From positions 1,488,001 to 1,552,000 of the forward strand of contig NC_014643.1 in the NCBI RefSeq assembly GCF_000164695.2: a stretch of DNA of 64,000 nucleotides, given 5' to 3'. The notes below the pieces were generated by a model. The model did not search any database. It worked only from the letters and a program-made list of their open reading frames with translations, and was not told where the DNA came from. Source of the DNA: Rothia dentocariosa ATCC 17931 (GTDB lineage: Bacteria > Actinomycetota > Actinomycetes > Actinomycetales > Micrococcaceae). Made by a program: the position numbers and the translations under genes. This document shows, piece after piece, positions 8,491 through 17,032 of the stretch; within the stretch, counting starts at the first letter, position 1; each line of letters begins with the position of its first letter.

Positions 8491-11112
8491 ATGACGCGTT
8501 CCAACCACATCGCCATGATGACGCGCACAAGCATACGTCGGGTCGTAGCGCTTCTCGGATGCGGGGCGCTTGCGACTAGCTTAGCCCTGTCCGGAGCTCC
8601 TGCATCTGCCGCTCCGACAGCCTCACCAACCCCTATAACGCTCACTCCCGCTGAAGCTGCCGTTCTAGGTAAGGACGACGTTCGTCAGCACGAATATTGG
8701 CTCACCGACTACAGGATTGTGGATGCGTGGAAACAATCGACGGGATCGGGCGTGACGGTTGCCGTCATTGACACCGGCGTCGACGGCACCCACCCGGATC
8801 TCGTAGATAACGTGCTGGAGGGTTATGACGCCTCCGGCGAGGGCTCTCCTAACGGTTGGCAGGGGCTGGGCGTAGAACCCATGCACGGCACCGAAGTTGC
8901 ATCCCTGATTGCCGGTCACGGTCATAATGTTTCCGGTATTCCTAAGATTGCTGGTCAGCCCGGTAAACCTGCGGGCGTTATCGGCGTGGCACCGGACGCC
9001 AAGATTCTGCCTATCTCCCTTAACATGGTCTCGAATGCTGAGAAAAGTATTGATGAGCAGATTCCCGCCGCTGTACGTTATGCGGTAGATCATGGCGCGC
9101 AGGTAATCAATCTTTCTATCGGCTCGAATAAGACAACCTGGCCCAAGAGCTGGGACGATGCTTTTGCCTACGCCGAAGAGAAGGGCGTGGTCGTCGTAGC
9201 ATCCGCCGGTAACCGTGGCAGCGGTATCACGCAGGTGGGTGCCCCGGCGACTATTCCGGGGGTACTGACGGTTGGCGGCGTGGACCGTCAGCGTGAGGCT
9301 TCCAAGGGATCTTCGACTCAGGGTATTTCTATTGGCGTGACGGCACCGAGCAACGATATGATTGCTGCCGTGCCGGGGAATAAGTACATGATATGGTCGG
9401 GGTCTTCGGCATCCGCACCGCTGGTTTCTGGTCTTGCGGCGTTGATTAAGTCTAAGTACCCCAATCTGAGTGCGGCTCAAATTATTCAGCGTATTACCGA
9501 AAGCGCCGACGACACCGGTGCTGCCGGGCGTGACCCGGTGTACGGGTTTGGCATCATAAATCCGCTGATGGCCCTGGACCCTTCAACCCCGCAGGATGCT
9601 ACGGAGAATCCGCTGGGGTCGTTGAAGGCTTGGATCGCCGTACACCGCCGCCAAGAAGTACCTGCTCCGACTCCCGCCGATGCTTCGGCCACTCCGGTGC
9701 ATGAAGAAGGCGAGACTATCGTTAAGGCGAAGATTCCAGAGCCCAGCCGACCGGTTGAGGATCGCGGATTTTTACCGTTTATCATCGTGGGCGCTCTCTT
9801 CGTCATTTTGGGGCTGCTCACGGTGCGCAGCGTTCGTCGTCTGCATCGCCTGCACGTTAATGTGCGCGATGTAGTGCCGCATCCTCATCTGCACCACGGT
9901 GAGCGAGAGAAAGCTTCACACTCTAAGCCTTCCGCAGTTTCGGTTGCTGCTCCGGAGGCTTCCGCACCGGTCGCTCCCGTTATTCAGCCGCCCGCTGCCA
10001 GCGCACCCCAGAGCCCCGAACCTGAGGTTGCTGTGCCTAATGCGCAGGCACAAACGCAGATTGCACCTGCACCTGTTTCCTCCTCGGCACCGGATGCCGC
10101 AGCCGCGGTACCGTCAGCACCCTCCGCTTCCGGGCTTCAACCTGAGGCAGATCAGAACTTACACAAACAGCAGGATGTGGCTGCAGTCCAGAAGAGCGTA
10201 GCCGCAGCGGGTACCGAGCAGAGCGCCGTGCCCACGCAACCTCCTGCCACCGTGCAGAACGCGGGTAATGTGGGTTCTGTACAGAATGCGGATACGGTAC
10301 AGAACGTCGGCTCGACACAAAGCCTCGACACAGCGCAGCCAGCAGCATCAGGCTCGGTTGAACAGGCCCCGGTGTATCCAGAACAGCCATTACCGCAGAC
10401 GCAGAAACCGGCAGAGCCTCAGCAGCCCGCCCAGCACAATACGGTAGCGCAGACTCCTGCCGCACCCGCGAAAGCGACTCAACCGGCAGACCAGGGGAAT
10501 ACGCCTGCGCCCGAGCAAAAACCCGTCGCACCTGAACCTCAGGAATCAGAAAAACCTGCCCTGGCTCAGACTGTAGCTCAGAGCGAGGGCGTATCTCGCA
10601 CCCCGCAGATTCCCGCCGCCGAGCCGGTTAAGGACTCGACCGTAGGGCAGGAATCCTCCGATCCTGAAGCGTCACAGGTATCGGCAGATACGATCGGGAA
10701 AGCTTCGCACCGGCCCGCTCAGAAGACCGGTGCGGCACAGCATCGAGCCCACCGTTTAAGTAGGGGTCCGTTACCTCCGCATCGGAAACCTCGTCTGCCT
10801 CATATTTCCGGGATTAAGCGCCAAGTTCCGCAAACAGGTGTTCCAGATGTTCCTGACGAGGCAGCGAGTTCAGCATCCGTACAGAATCCTACGGGGCAGG
10901 ACGGTCGCCCGGCCTCAGCACCGCGAAAGGTCGCTTCCGCCCAGAAGAAACACAGTACTCGCACGCCGCGCAAGAAGACGGCTAACTCGTCGTGCCTTCG
11001 TTTGCAGGGTGCCGCTTCGGGGCGTTCCTCAATACCCGCCGCGCCGGAATCCGGCGTTCCAGAGCCTTCATCGGCTCACGAACCTGAGCCACAGAACCCT
11101 AGCTCCTCATAG
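8491..11112 (+). CDS. Secreted mycosin-like S8 serine protease with long C-terminal tail
   Basis: A subtilisin-fold peptidase. A signal peptide covers about residues 1-45 (Arg-rich, hydrophobic core, ASAAP). The catalytic residues are visible: D94 in VIDTGVDGTHPD, H132 in MHGTEVASLIAGHG, oxyanion N241 in ASAGNRGSG and S306 in SGSSASAP. A membrane span follows at about 427-447 (FLPFIIVGALFVILG), then a basic stop-transfer sequence (RSVRRLHRL). Up to the span the layout is that of MycP mycosins of type VII secretion, but no ESX genes are in view. The remaining ~425 residues are Pro/Ala/Gln-rich, end strongly basic and should be cytoplasmic, which is unusual. The start could also be ATG 8515 or 8518. 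It follows ppx by 40 nt. Confidence 0.9.
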   Translation: MTRSNHIAMMTRTSIRRVVALLGCGALATSLALSGAPASAAPTASPTPITLTPAEAAVLGKDDVRQHEYWLTDYRIVDAWKQSTGSGVTVAVIDTGVDGTHPDLVDNVLEGYDASGEGSPNGWQGLGVEPMHGTEVASLIAGHGHNVSGIPKIAGQPGKPAGVIGVAPDAKILPISLNMVSNAEKSIDEQIPAAVRYAVDHGAQVINLSIGSNKTTWPKSWDDAFAYAEEKGVVVVASAGNRGSGITQVGAPATIPGVLTVGGVDRQREASKGSSTQGISIGVTAPSNDMIAAVPGNKYMIWSGSSASAPLVSGLAALIKSKYPNLSAAQIIQRITESADDTGAAGRDPVYGFGIINPLMALDPSTPQDATENPLGSLKAWIAVHRRQEVPAPTPADASATPVHEEGETIVKAKIPEPSRPVEDRGFLPFIIVGALFVILGLLTVRSVRRLHRLHVNVRDVVPHPHLHHGEREKASHSKPSAVSVAAPEASAPVAPVIQPPAASAPQSPEPEVAVPNAQAQTQIAPAPVSSSAPDAAAAVPSAPSASGLQPEADQNLHKQQDVAAVQKSVAAAGTEQSAVPTQPPATVQNAGNVGSVQNADTVQNVGSTQSLDTAQPAASGSVEQAPVYPEQPLPQTQKPAEPQQPAQHNTVAQTPAAPAKATQPADQGNTPAPEQKPVAPEPQESEKPALAQTVAQSEGVSRTPQIPAAEPVKDSTVGQESSDPEASQVSADTIGKASHRPAQKTGAAQHRAHRLSRGPLPPHRKPRLPHISGIKRQVPQTGVPDVPDEAASSASVQNPTGQDGRPASAPRKVASAQKKHSTRTPRKKTANSSCLRLQGAASGRSSIPAAPESGVPEPSSAHEPEPQNPSSS

Positions 11113-11565
11113 TGTGGTGAAAAGCACGCAGTTAATAAACAACTCAGATAAAAATGTGGAAGAAAACTTCGTGACTCCTAACACCCGGTCTGTGGGTAGA
11201 GCAAAGGTTTAAAACACCCTAAGGACGCGCTACATGATGCGGAACGCAACCCCACCGACGGAGCAGAACTTCGGCGCATAAACGCGAAGCGTTATCATTC
11301 ATGAGCAGTTTTCCTTACTTCGCATGCCTACATAAATGTGTTTTCCTCGAGATAAACGCGTAAAATAGTGGTATACAACATGCAGGAAAAATAGTGTTTT
11401 CGCGTTTGCGGCACCGAGTGTCGAGGCTTGCGGAGAAAGCTTAAGAATTTCTGTTCGTTCACATGTCCATGTATCCTGCACCCCCGGGAAGCGCATGTGA
11501 ACGTATCATTGAGTGCTCGCGCGCTAAAGCGTGGCGGGTAAACAAAATCTAGGAAGTAGCAATAT
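11113..11565 (+). other. Non-coding region between protease and ndh
   Basis: About 450 nt without a convincing gene. A TAAAAT at 11361-11366 is a possible -10 for a long-leader ndh transcript. A 14-codon frame at 11234 has a weak AAGGA upstream and was not called. No clear hairpin terminator for the protease gene is seen. Confidence 0.35.
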
Positions 11566-12948
11566 ATGTCGTTTCATAAGGCACAGGATCGTCCCCGTAT
11601 TCTTATTGTCGGTGGTGGCTACGTAGGCTTTACCGTCGCCAAGAAAATTCAGAAGGCTATCAAGCAGACCGGTGGTGTGGTAACCATCGTAGAGCCTAAC
11701 CCCTATATGACTTACCAGCCGTTCCTGCCCGAAGTCGCTGCGGGTTCGATGGAAGGCCGTAACGCTACCGTTCCGCTCCGCCAGCATCTGCGCGATACCG
11801 AGTTGATTCCTGGGCATGTTGTCTCCGTTAACCATGCAGAGCGTACCGCTACGGTCGAGCCTATCGACAATGGCGAACCCTTCGAGCTGAAATACGATGA
11901 GATCGTTCTTGGTGCTGGTGCCGTGACTCGTGCATTCCCAATCCCCGGTCTTGCCGAAGTTGCTATCGGCATGAAGACTGTCGAAGAAGCCGTCTCTGTG
12001 CGTAACTGGGTGCTGGAGCGTATTGAGGTTGCATCCGTACTTGATGACCCCGATGCACGCCGCCGTGCCCTGACCGTCGTCGTCGTCGGCGGCGGTTTCG
12101 CCGGTGTTGAGACCATCTCCGAACTGGAAGACATGGCTCGCGAAGCCGTTAATCGTAACGACCGTTTGAGCGTATCCGATCTGCGCTTCGTGATGATCGA
12201 AGCTGCGCCGCGCATCATGCCGGAGGTTCCCGAAGACCGCGCCGAGAAGGTTGTGGCTGAGCTTCGCGCTCGCGGCATTGAGGTTCTGCTCAATACCTCC
12301 CTCTCAGACGCTACCGACGGTCACCTGCAGCTCATCAACATGGCGGATAAGTCGCCCGCCGGTGAGATGGATACCGATACCCTCATTTGGACTGCTGGTG
12401 TTGCTGCATCGCCGATGCTCAAGAATACCGACTTCCCGATCGACGAGCGCGGACGCGTTCGCGTGAACGCAGATCTGCGTGTGGCTGGCGATAATGGCGT
12501 GGTCGAGGGCGCTTGGGCTGCTGGCGATAATGCTGCCGTTCCCGACCTTTCTGGAGGCGGCGTGGGCGGCTTCTGCGTACCGAACGCACAGCACGCATCC
12601 CGCCAGGCTTTGGTTCTCGCCAAGAATATTCTGGCATCACGCCGTGGCGAGCCTCTGACCGACTACTACCATGAGACCATCGGTGTGGTTGCCGGTCTAG
12701 GTCTGTGGAAGGGTGTTGCAAACTTCAAAGGCAAGACCTTTGCAGGTCCGCTCGCGTGGATCATGCACCGCGGCTACCACGGTTCTGCAATTCCCACGAC
12801 CGAGCGTACTGTGCGCGTTATGACGACCTGGGCACTCAACCAGCTCTTTGGCCGTGACACCACGACGATTCGCCACCAACGTTCCCCGCGTCTCGCTTTC
12901 CAAGAGGCCACCGGAACGGCACCGGCGAAGACTAAGGCAAAGCTCTAA
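11566..12948 (+). CDS. ndh: Type II NADH dehydrogenase
   Basis: A non-proton-pumping NADH:menaquinone oxidoreductase feeding electrons into the respiratory chain at the inner face of the membrane. It has two Rossmann motifs: FAD-binding ILIVGGGYVGF near the N-terminus and NADH-binding VVVVGGGFAGVETISELE in the middle. A second FAD contact follows (EGAWAAGDNAAVP), and the family's quinone-site region FCVPNAQHASRQA comes next. At 460 residues it is the normal length. AGGAAG at 11551-11556 fits the ATG start. It is monocistronic, ending in a hairpin before a tRNA gene. Confidence 0.95.
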   Translation: MSFHKAQDRPRILIVGGGYVGFTVAKKIQKAIKQTGGVVTIVEPNPYMTYQPFLPEVAAGSMEGRNATVPLRQHLRDTELIPGHVVSVNHAERTATVEPIDNGEPFELKYDEIVLGAGAVTRAFPIPGLAEVAIGMKTVEEAVSVRNWVLERIEVASVLDDPDARRRALTVVVVGGGFAGVETISELEDMAREAVNRNDRLSVSDLRFVMIEAAPRIMPEVPEDRAEKVVAELRARGIEVLLNTSLSDATDGHLQLINMADKSPAGEMDTDTLIWTAGVAASPMLKNTDFPIDERGRVRVNADLRVAGDNGVVEGAWAAGDNAAVPDLSGGGVGGFCVPNAQHASRQALVLAKNILASRRGEPLTDYYHETIGVVAGLGLWKGVANFKGKTFAGPLAWIMHRGYHGSAIPTTERTVRVMTTWALNQLFGRDTTTIRHQRSPRLAFQEATGTAPAKTKAKL

Positions 12949-12966
12949 ACGAGCCTAATAGCGTCG

Positions 12967-13011
12967 AAACCCGCAAACTAATGCTATTCTTAGTAGTGGT
13001 CTTGCGGGTTT
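12967..13011 (+). terminator. Terminator-like hairpin between ndh and tRNA-Leu
   Basis: A perfect 10-bp stem (12967-12976 with 13002-13011) with a 25-nt loop lies 18 nt after the ndh stop and 8 nt before the tRNA. The loop also holds TATTCT (about 12984), a possible -10 for the tRNA. Confidence 0.6.
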
Positions 13012-13018
13012 AGACTTT

Positions 13019-13092
13019 GCCCCTATAGCCCAATTGGCAGAGGCAGCGGACTTAAAATCCGTCCAGTGTGGGTTCGAGTCCCACTGGGGGCA
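13019..13092 (+). tRNA. tRNA-Leu, anticodon UAA, with short (class I) variable arm
   Basis: A full cloverleaf can be drawn. The 7-bp acceptor is GCCCCTA/TGGGGGC with A73. The D stem starts GCCC and has a GG-containing loop. The anticodon stem is GCGGA/TCCGT around loop CTTAAAA, giving anticodon UAA. The T arm is GTGGG/CCCAC with loop TTCGAGT. The variable region is only CCAGT (5 nt), whereas tRNA-Leu normally has a long class II arm. CCA is not encoded. By anticodon it reads UUA; its amino acid identity is inferred from the anticodon and A73 only. Confidence 0.9.
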
Positions 13093-13098
13093 CACTAT

Positions 13099-13143
13099 AA
13101 TAGCCCGTCGCATCCAATGTGTATTCGGATGTGACGGGCTATT
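13099..13143 (+). terminator. Hairpin terminator after tRNA-Leu
   Basis: A long stem, beginning AATAGCCCGTCGCATCC and closing GGATGTGACGGGCTATT, follows the tRNA by six bases and runs into a T-containing stretch. Confidence 0.75.
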
Positions 13144-13228
13144 TGTATGCCTTGGGAGACGAATGTGTCTCTACCTTATGAGAAGCATGGGATCGCCGGG
13201 TAGGGGAAGAGAAGCCACGGTATATAAA

Positions 13229-13258
13229 GAAGGCACCGCCAGCGATGACGGTGCCTTC
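13229..13258 (-). terminator. Terminator of the doxX transcript
   Basis: A perfect 10-bp stem (13229-13238 with 13249-13258) is followed on the minus strand by TTTATAT. It lies 53 nt downstream of the doxX stop. Confidence 0.75.
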
Positions 13259-13311
13259 AGGATGGGTAGATGAATGAGTGATAGATACGTTCTAGAAGAA
13301 CGCTCAGGCGG

Positions 13312-13734
13312 TTAAGCCTTATTGCGGCTGAAGAACGAATCTAGTGAGTACCTGCCTCCACCGGTCAGAATGAACATGATGGCTGCCATACCCAAGACGA
13401 AAACGTACTCGAAACCTGCGCCGGTCTTCTGGTCGGTGATGAATGGGTCGTTGATGTGAACAAAAATAAAAGCACCTGCCATAGCGATTGCGATGGCAGC
13501 TGCGGCAAAACGAGTTCCTAAACCAAGGATTAAGAGAGTTCCGCCAATAAGCTCGGCACCAATGGTAAAGTACGCCGAAAGCTCGGGCGCAGGAATACCC
13601 ATTTTGGCGAACGCTGCACCTTCTGCTGCGGGACCGATCAGGAATGCCTTCTGGAAACCGTGCATGACAAAGGTGAAGCCCAACGCTACACGGAAAATCA
13701 GGGTGCCAATAGATTTAGTTATTTCATTCTCCAT
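13312..13734 (-). CDS. DoxX family membrane protein
   Basis: A small integral membrane protein with four predicted spans (IGTLIFRVALGFTFVMHG; SAYFTIGAELIGGTLLIL; RFAAAAIAIAMAGAFIF; YVFVLGMAAIMFIL) and the DoxX-typical FVMHGFQK segment after the first helix. Relatives are poorly defined; mycobacterial DoxX has been linked to a membrane oxidoreductase complex and thiol or redox stress resistance, so that is only a family hint. The ATG at 13734 (MENEITKS) is the likely start; a longer in-frame extension upstream has no domain. No good ribosome binding site precedes it. Length from this start is 140 residues, normal for the family. Confidence 0.85.
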   Translation of the reverse strand: MENEITKSIGTLIFRVALGFTFVMHGFQKAFLIGPAAEGAAFAKMGIPAPELSAYFTIGAELIGGTLLILGLGTRFAAAAIAIAMAGAFIFVHINDPFITDQKTGAGFEYVFVLGMAAIMFILTGGGRYSLDSFFSRNKA

Positions 13735-13967
13735 GACTACAAGGTTGTCACGTAAAGTTTTATCAAGTAAAGGTAAACATCTATAAATCTTTTTTACACA
13801 GGTTCTACACAGCTTAAACACAGGTTCGGCGTGATGCTGCACTCTTAAAGCACCTGTATGGGTTTCAAGATGAAGAATTGTGACAGTAGACCCCCGTCCT
13901 TACTGCTTGTCAAGGCGGGGGTATATGTATCTGTAGGGGAGTGCAGACGGAGGTAAGGCTTAGAGAC

Positions 13968-15170
13968 TTAGCGTGACTCGCATGCTATGCCGTCACCGTC
14001 ACGATCAAGATGCTCGGAATATCCCGGTGCGCCTCGGTGCATATTACGATACCCCGCAGCACGGGCATCATCGCAGGTTTGGAAAGTTAGGGCCGGGGCG
14101 GGGTTCTGCTCCTGCGGCGAATCTGCCTGGGGCACAGGAGCGGGGGCATCAGGCACAGGCTTCGGAGCGGGTGCTTCTGCGGCTCCTGCGCAGGGTGTAA
14201 GAACGTTGATCATAGCCTCTTTTTCGGCTGGTTTGACCCACAGGTGGTACTTAGCTTTCACCCGAATCTGACGTGCCACATAAGAGCAGCGGAACGATGC
14301 GTTTGCTGGCAGCCAGGTGGCGGCATCCGAATCGCTTTTCTGTTGATTCGCAGGGCCATCAACTGCCAGAAGGTTTTCGGGATCATTGGCGAGTTGTAAG
14401 CGTTCTTGAGCCGAAATCTCCTGAGCGCCCGACTGCCAGGCATCAGAAAGCGCCACCACGTGGTCGATCTGAACCTGCTCCGAGGTATCTTTCCCGCGCA
14501 TGAAATTAATGACCTTCCCGGTGTAAGGATCGTTAAGAATGCCCGAGATCACCACGCATCCGCGAGAGTTTTTGTGCTGTTTTGCGGTGAGATCCCGGTT
14601 GAGAATGTCATTGCGGGTATCGCATCCGTTATGGTCGATATCGCTCCAGGCATCTCCGAACTGGGCACGGGAGTACCCGGTCTTAGGGGCGCGGCCTTTA
14701 ACGGGAAGGGTATTGAGGATGCGCAGGGCCTCACTAGCCTCGTCAGATCCTATAGGCGCCGTTCCCTGAGGCTTGATGGAGCTGGTATCAGGATTGACTA
14801 TAGTGACGGTTCCGGGGCGAACTTGGGAACCCTGATGAGCCGTCGAAGTATCGGCATTATTCTCTTCAGGTGATTCGCCTACCTCGGTCACGGTGGGTGT
14901 TTGCTCCGAATCCTGCGCGGAAACCGTGGGTTGCTGTGAGGCCTCCGCGCTTTGTGAAGAAGCAGAAGAATGTTCAGCTGAGGAGGTGCTGGACGCAGAG
15001 ACGGTAGACTCAGAAATTGTGATAGTTTCAGAGGAGCATCCGCTCAGTGCAAGTCCTAGGGCTAGAAAAGCTGCGGAAAATCTTGTGCCGAGTTTCAAGG
15101 AACGCCCTTGATCTGATGCAGAGGACCAAAAAGCATGCGCATTGGAGCGCGATGACAGTATTTTTAACAT
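13968..15170 (-). CDS. Lipoprotein with GmrSD/DUF1524-type HNH nuclease and Excalibur domains
   Basis: A predicted cell-surface nuclease. The N-terminus has a lipobox (LALSGCSS), marking a lipoprotein anchored outside the membrane. A Ser/Glu-rich linker of about 90 residues follows. The DUF1524/HNH domain then holds the conserved DIDHNGCDTRNDIL and the nuclease motif VQIDHVVALSDAW, followed by a DPENLLAVDG segment with its Asn. After a Pro-rich linker, a C-terminal Excalibur calcium-binding motif ends the protein (DRDGDGIACE). ATG 15170 is preferred over TTG 15173, with AGGA just upstream. Such secreted HNH proteins are common in Gram-positive actinobacteria; DNA scavenging is a plausible role but not shown. 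Confidence 0.88.
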   Translation of the reverse strand: MLKILSSRSNAHAFWSSASDQGRSLKLGTRFSAAFLALGLALSGCSSETITISESTVSASSTSSAEHSSASSQSAEASQQPTVSAQDSEQTPTVTEVGESPEENNADTSTAHQGSQVRPGTVTIVNPDTSSIKPQGTAPIGSDEASEALRILNTLPVKGRAPKTGYSRAQFGDAWSDIDHNGCDTRNDILNRDLTAKQHKNSRGCVVISGILNDPYTGKVINFMRGKDTSEQVQIDHVVALSDAWQSGAQEISAQERLQLANDPENLLAVDGPANQQKSDSDAATWLPANASFRCSYVARQIRVKAKYHLWVKPAEKEAMINVLTPCAGAAEAPAPKPVPDAPAPVPQADSPQEQNPAPALTFQTCDDARAAGYRNMHRGAPGYSEHLDRDGDGIACESR

Positions 15171-15397
15171 CAATGATTCCTAGAGATTGTATGTGTGCAT
15201 AGAGTGAATGCTTTTCACAGTATAGAAAGAAAACGTCTGTAAAGGGGGAATTTTGGTGATGTCACGCGATTTATGTATATAAAGAAACTAAAATTAATGG
15301 AAAAATGTGCGGAGCAGAACGATATTCTCTCTCGCATACAGTCAGCTTGTGTTTATAAACGTAGCCTTTGTACATGCCGATTATTAGAGGAACCCCG

Positions 15398-16300
15398 ATG
15401 CCCACACAGCAGGAAAACCGCAGCAACAAGCCCGTGCGTATGGTTGCCGTAGATATGGATGGTACTTTCCTGAATGATGATAAGACGTTCGATGTTGAGC
15501 GTTTTGAGAGAATCCTAACCTGCTTGTCTCGGCATGGAATTTATTTTGTGGTAGCAAGCGGAAATACCTACACGAAATTACGCCAGTATATGCATGGTTT
15601 TGAACATCGAGACATTATTTATATCGCAGAAAATGGTGCCTATGTAGCGGATGATTCCGGGGAACTTGCGGTGCATCATTTTGCTACTGAGGACTTGCCG
15701 CGTGTGTACGAGATACTGAACGGTATGCCTCAGTTTGGGATCGTTGTGTGTACGGCAGAGAGCAGCTTTATACTGGAAAACCGCGAAAAAACGGTTATGA
15801 ACATTATCCGGGACTATTTTGAGGTGCAGGGTAAGCCGTTGCCGCAGAATATCGATCCCTTCGCTTTTGCCAGTATGTTTTATCCCGGAACCGAGCGTAT
15901 TAGCTCTTATGAGCAGGTGCGTGGTGTTCCCATCAAATTTTCTCTGCAAGTAACGCATCGGGATCTGCCGGATGCTACAGCACAGTTACGGCGCACCTTG
16001 CCGAAGACGGTAACCCCGCTCGTTAGTGGTTTCGGTGCCATTGACCTGGTGCGTGCTGGTGTGAATAAAGCAACGGGGCTGAAAGATCTGTGTGAGCGTT
16101 TGCGGATAACCCCTGCTCAGATAGTGGCCTTCGGTGATAGCGATAACGATCTTGAGATGCTCTCGTTCGCCGGTACCGGTGTGGCAATGGCCCACGCTTC
16201 AGACGAGCTCAAGACCGTGTCTCAGCGGGTGATTGGCTCGAATAATGACGGTGCGGTGCTCGACTATTTAGAGAGCATGCTCGACGAATTAGACGGGTAA
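15398..16300 (+). CDS. Cof-type HAD-superfamily hydrolase
   Basis: A predicted phosphatase acting on sugar phosphates or related small phosphoesters in the cytosol; the substrate is not predictable. HAD motifs are in order: motif I VDMDGTFLNDD (nucleophile and acid/base Asp), motif II VVASGNT, a Lys in GVNKATGLKDL for motif III, and motif IV VAFGDSDNDLEML. The C2-type cap lies between motifs II and III. AGAGGA at 15386-15391 fixes ATG 15398 rather than the upstream TTG or ATG. At 300 residues it is slightly longer than the usual ~270. It converges with the TetR gene, 22 nt apart. Confidence 0.9.
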   Translation: MPTQQENRSNKPVRMVAVDMDGTFLNDDKTFDVERFERILTCLSRHGIYFVVASGNTYTKLRQYMHGFEHRDIIYIAENGAYVADDSGELAVHHFATEDLPRVYEILNGMPQFGIVVCTAESSFILENREKTVMNIIRDYFEVQGKPLPQNIDPFAFASMFYPGTERISSYEQVRGVPIKFSLQVTHRDLPDATAQLRRTLPKTVTPLVSGFGAIDLVRAGVNKATGLKDLCERLRITPAQIVAFGDSDNDLEMLSFAGTGVAMAHASDELKTVSQRVIGSNNDGAVLDYLESMLDELDG

Positions 16301-16322
16301 GCCCCCGTACCAATAAAGGAGT

Positions 16323-16931
16323 TTAGCTCTTATCCGACTTGCAATGTGGGTTCCCTAGCCTCCGCGCTGCCTCCACCACGGCGGCGCGACGTTTGCAGTG
16401 CTCCTCTTCGGTGGGCTCGCCGCAGAGCATGCGAGATACCTGCGGCATGGCCGACCACCACCCCACGATAGCGAGAATAAAAAGTACAAGATAGGTGGCG
16501 TCTATATCGTCCGTGACGGAACCTGCCTCTTGCCCAGCGCGCACCGCATTCGCTTTGAAGGTGTAGTGACCGCGCCTGTATTTCTCATGGGGGACTTCAC
16601 CATCAATTGTGAGGGATTCCCAGCGCAGCAGACGCAACAGATCGGGATGTTCACGGTGATAGTCGTACATGCGTCCGGCGTAATCACCAATATCTTCGGT
16701 GGCAAGCGACGTAAGACCGACGACTTCGGCAACTTGGTCTAGTTCTTCGTGCAGAATAGCCTTGAAGAGTTCTTGTTTGTTCCCAAAGTAGTTGTAGATA
16801 CGCTCCTTATTGACCTTCGCCCTCTTGGCGATACGCTCCACGGTCGTCCCATCGGGGCCGTGCGCGGTAAATTCGGCGAGAGCCGCATCTTTGATCTTTT
16901 GTTTCGTACTTTCGGTATCCCAAGCCATCAT
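16323..16931 (-). CDS. TetR family transcriptional repressor
   Basis: A one-component regulator. The N-terminal helix-turn-helix is clear (TVERIAKRAKVNKERIYNYFGNK); the remaining ~150 residues form a ligand-binding domain of the TetR_C type (DYAGRMYDYHREHPDLLRLLRWE). It is transcribed away from an MFS transporter gene with about 100 nt between the starts. That gap holds CCAACG inverted repeats, so it most likely represses the transporter and itself, with release by a transported compound. ATG 16928 is an alternative start. Confidence 0.92.
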   Translation of the reverse strand: MMAWDTESTKQKIKDAALAEFTAHGPDGTTVERIAKRAKVNKERIYNYFGNKQELFKAILHEELDQVAEVVGLTSLATEDIGDYAGRMYDYHREHPDLLRLLRWESLTIDGEVPHEKYRRGHYTFKANAVRAGQEAGSVTDDIDATYLVLFILAIVGWWSAMPQVSRMLCGEPTEEEHCKRRAAVVEAARRLGNPHCKSDKS

Positions 16932-16955
16932 CTGTAATACTCGCTTTCGACACTT

Positions 16956-17020
16956 CCAACGTTATGGTTGCAATTTACGCCTTAATGGTACTAGGGTTAA
17001 TTCCAACGCTTTCGTTGGAT
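16956..17020. promoter_or_regulatory. Paired palindromic operators between tetR and MFS gene
   Basis: A perfect inverted repeat CCAACG-CTTT-CGTTGG lies at 17003-17018. A second, imperfect copy (CCAACG, then GGTTG) lies at 16956-16970, centred about 47 bp away. Both sit between the divergent starts, exactly where a TetR repressor would bind. The second one is just ahead of the transporter's ribosome binding site. Confidence 0.6.
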
Positions 17021-17032
17021 TGGAGTTTACTC

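Noticed and set aside
11234..11278. 14-codon frame starting ATG ATG in the gap before ndh
   Set aside because: Short, weak AAGGA at long spacing and no distinctive composition.
13093..13311. Frame spanning the tRNA-Leu and downstream hairpins
   Set aside because: It reads through a tRNA and two terminators, so it is a shadow frame.
13890..13922. Hairpin with ACCCCCG/CGGGGGT arms after the HNH gene
   Set aside because: It may be a terminator, but the stem is interrupted and no T tract follows on the minus strand, so it was left out of the features.
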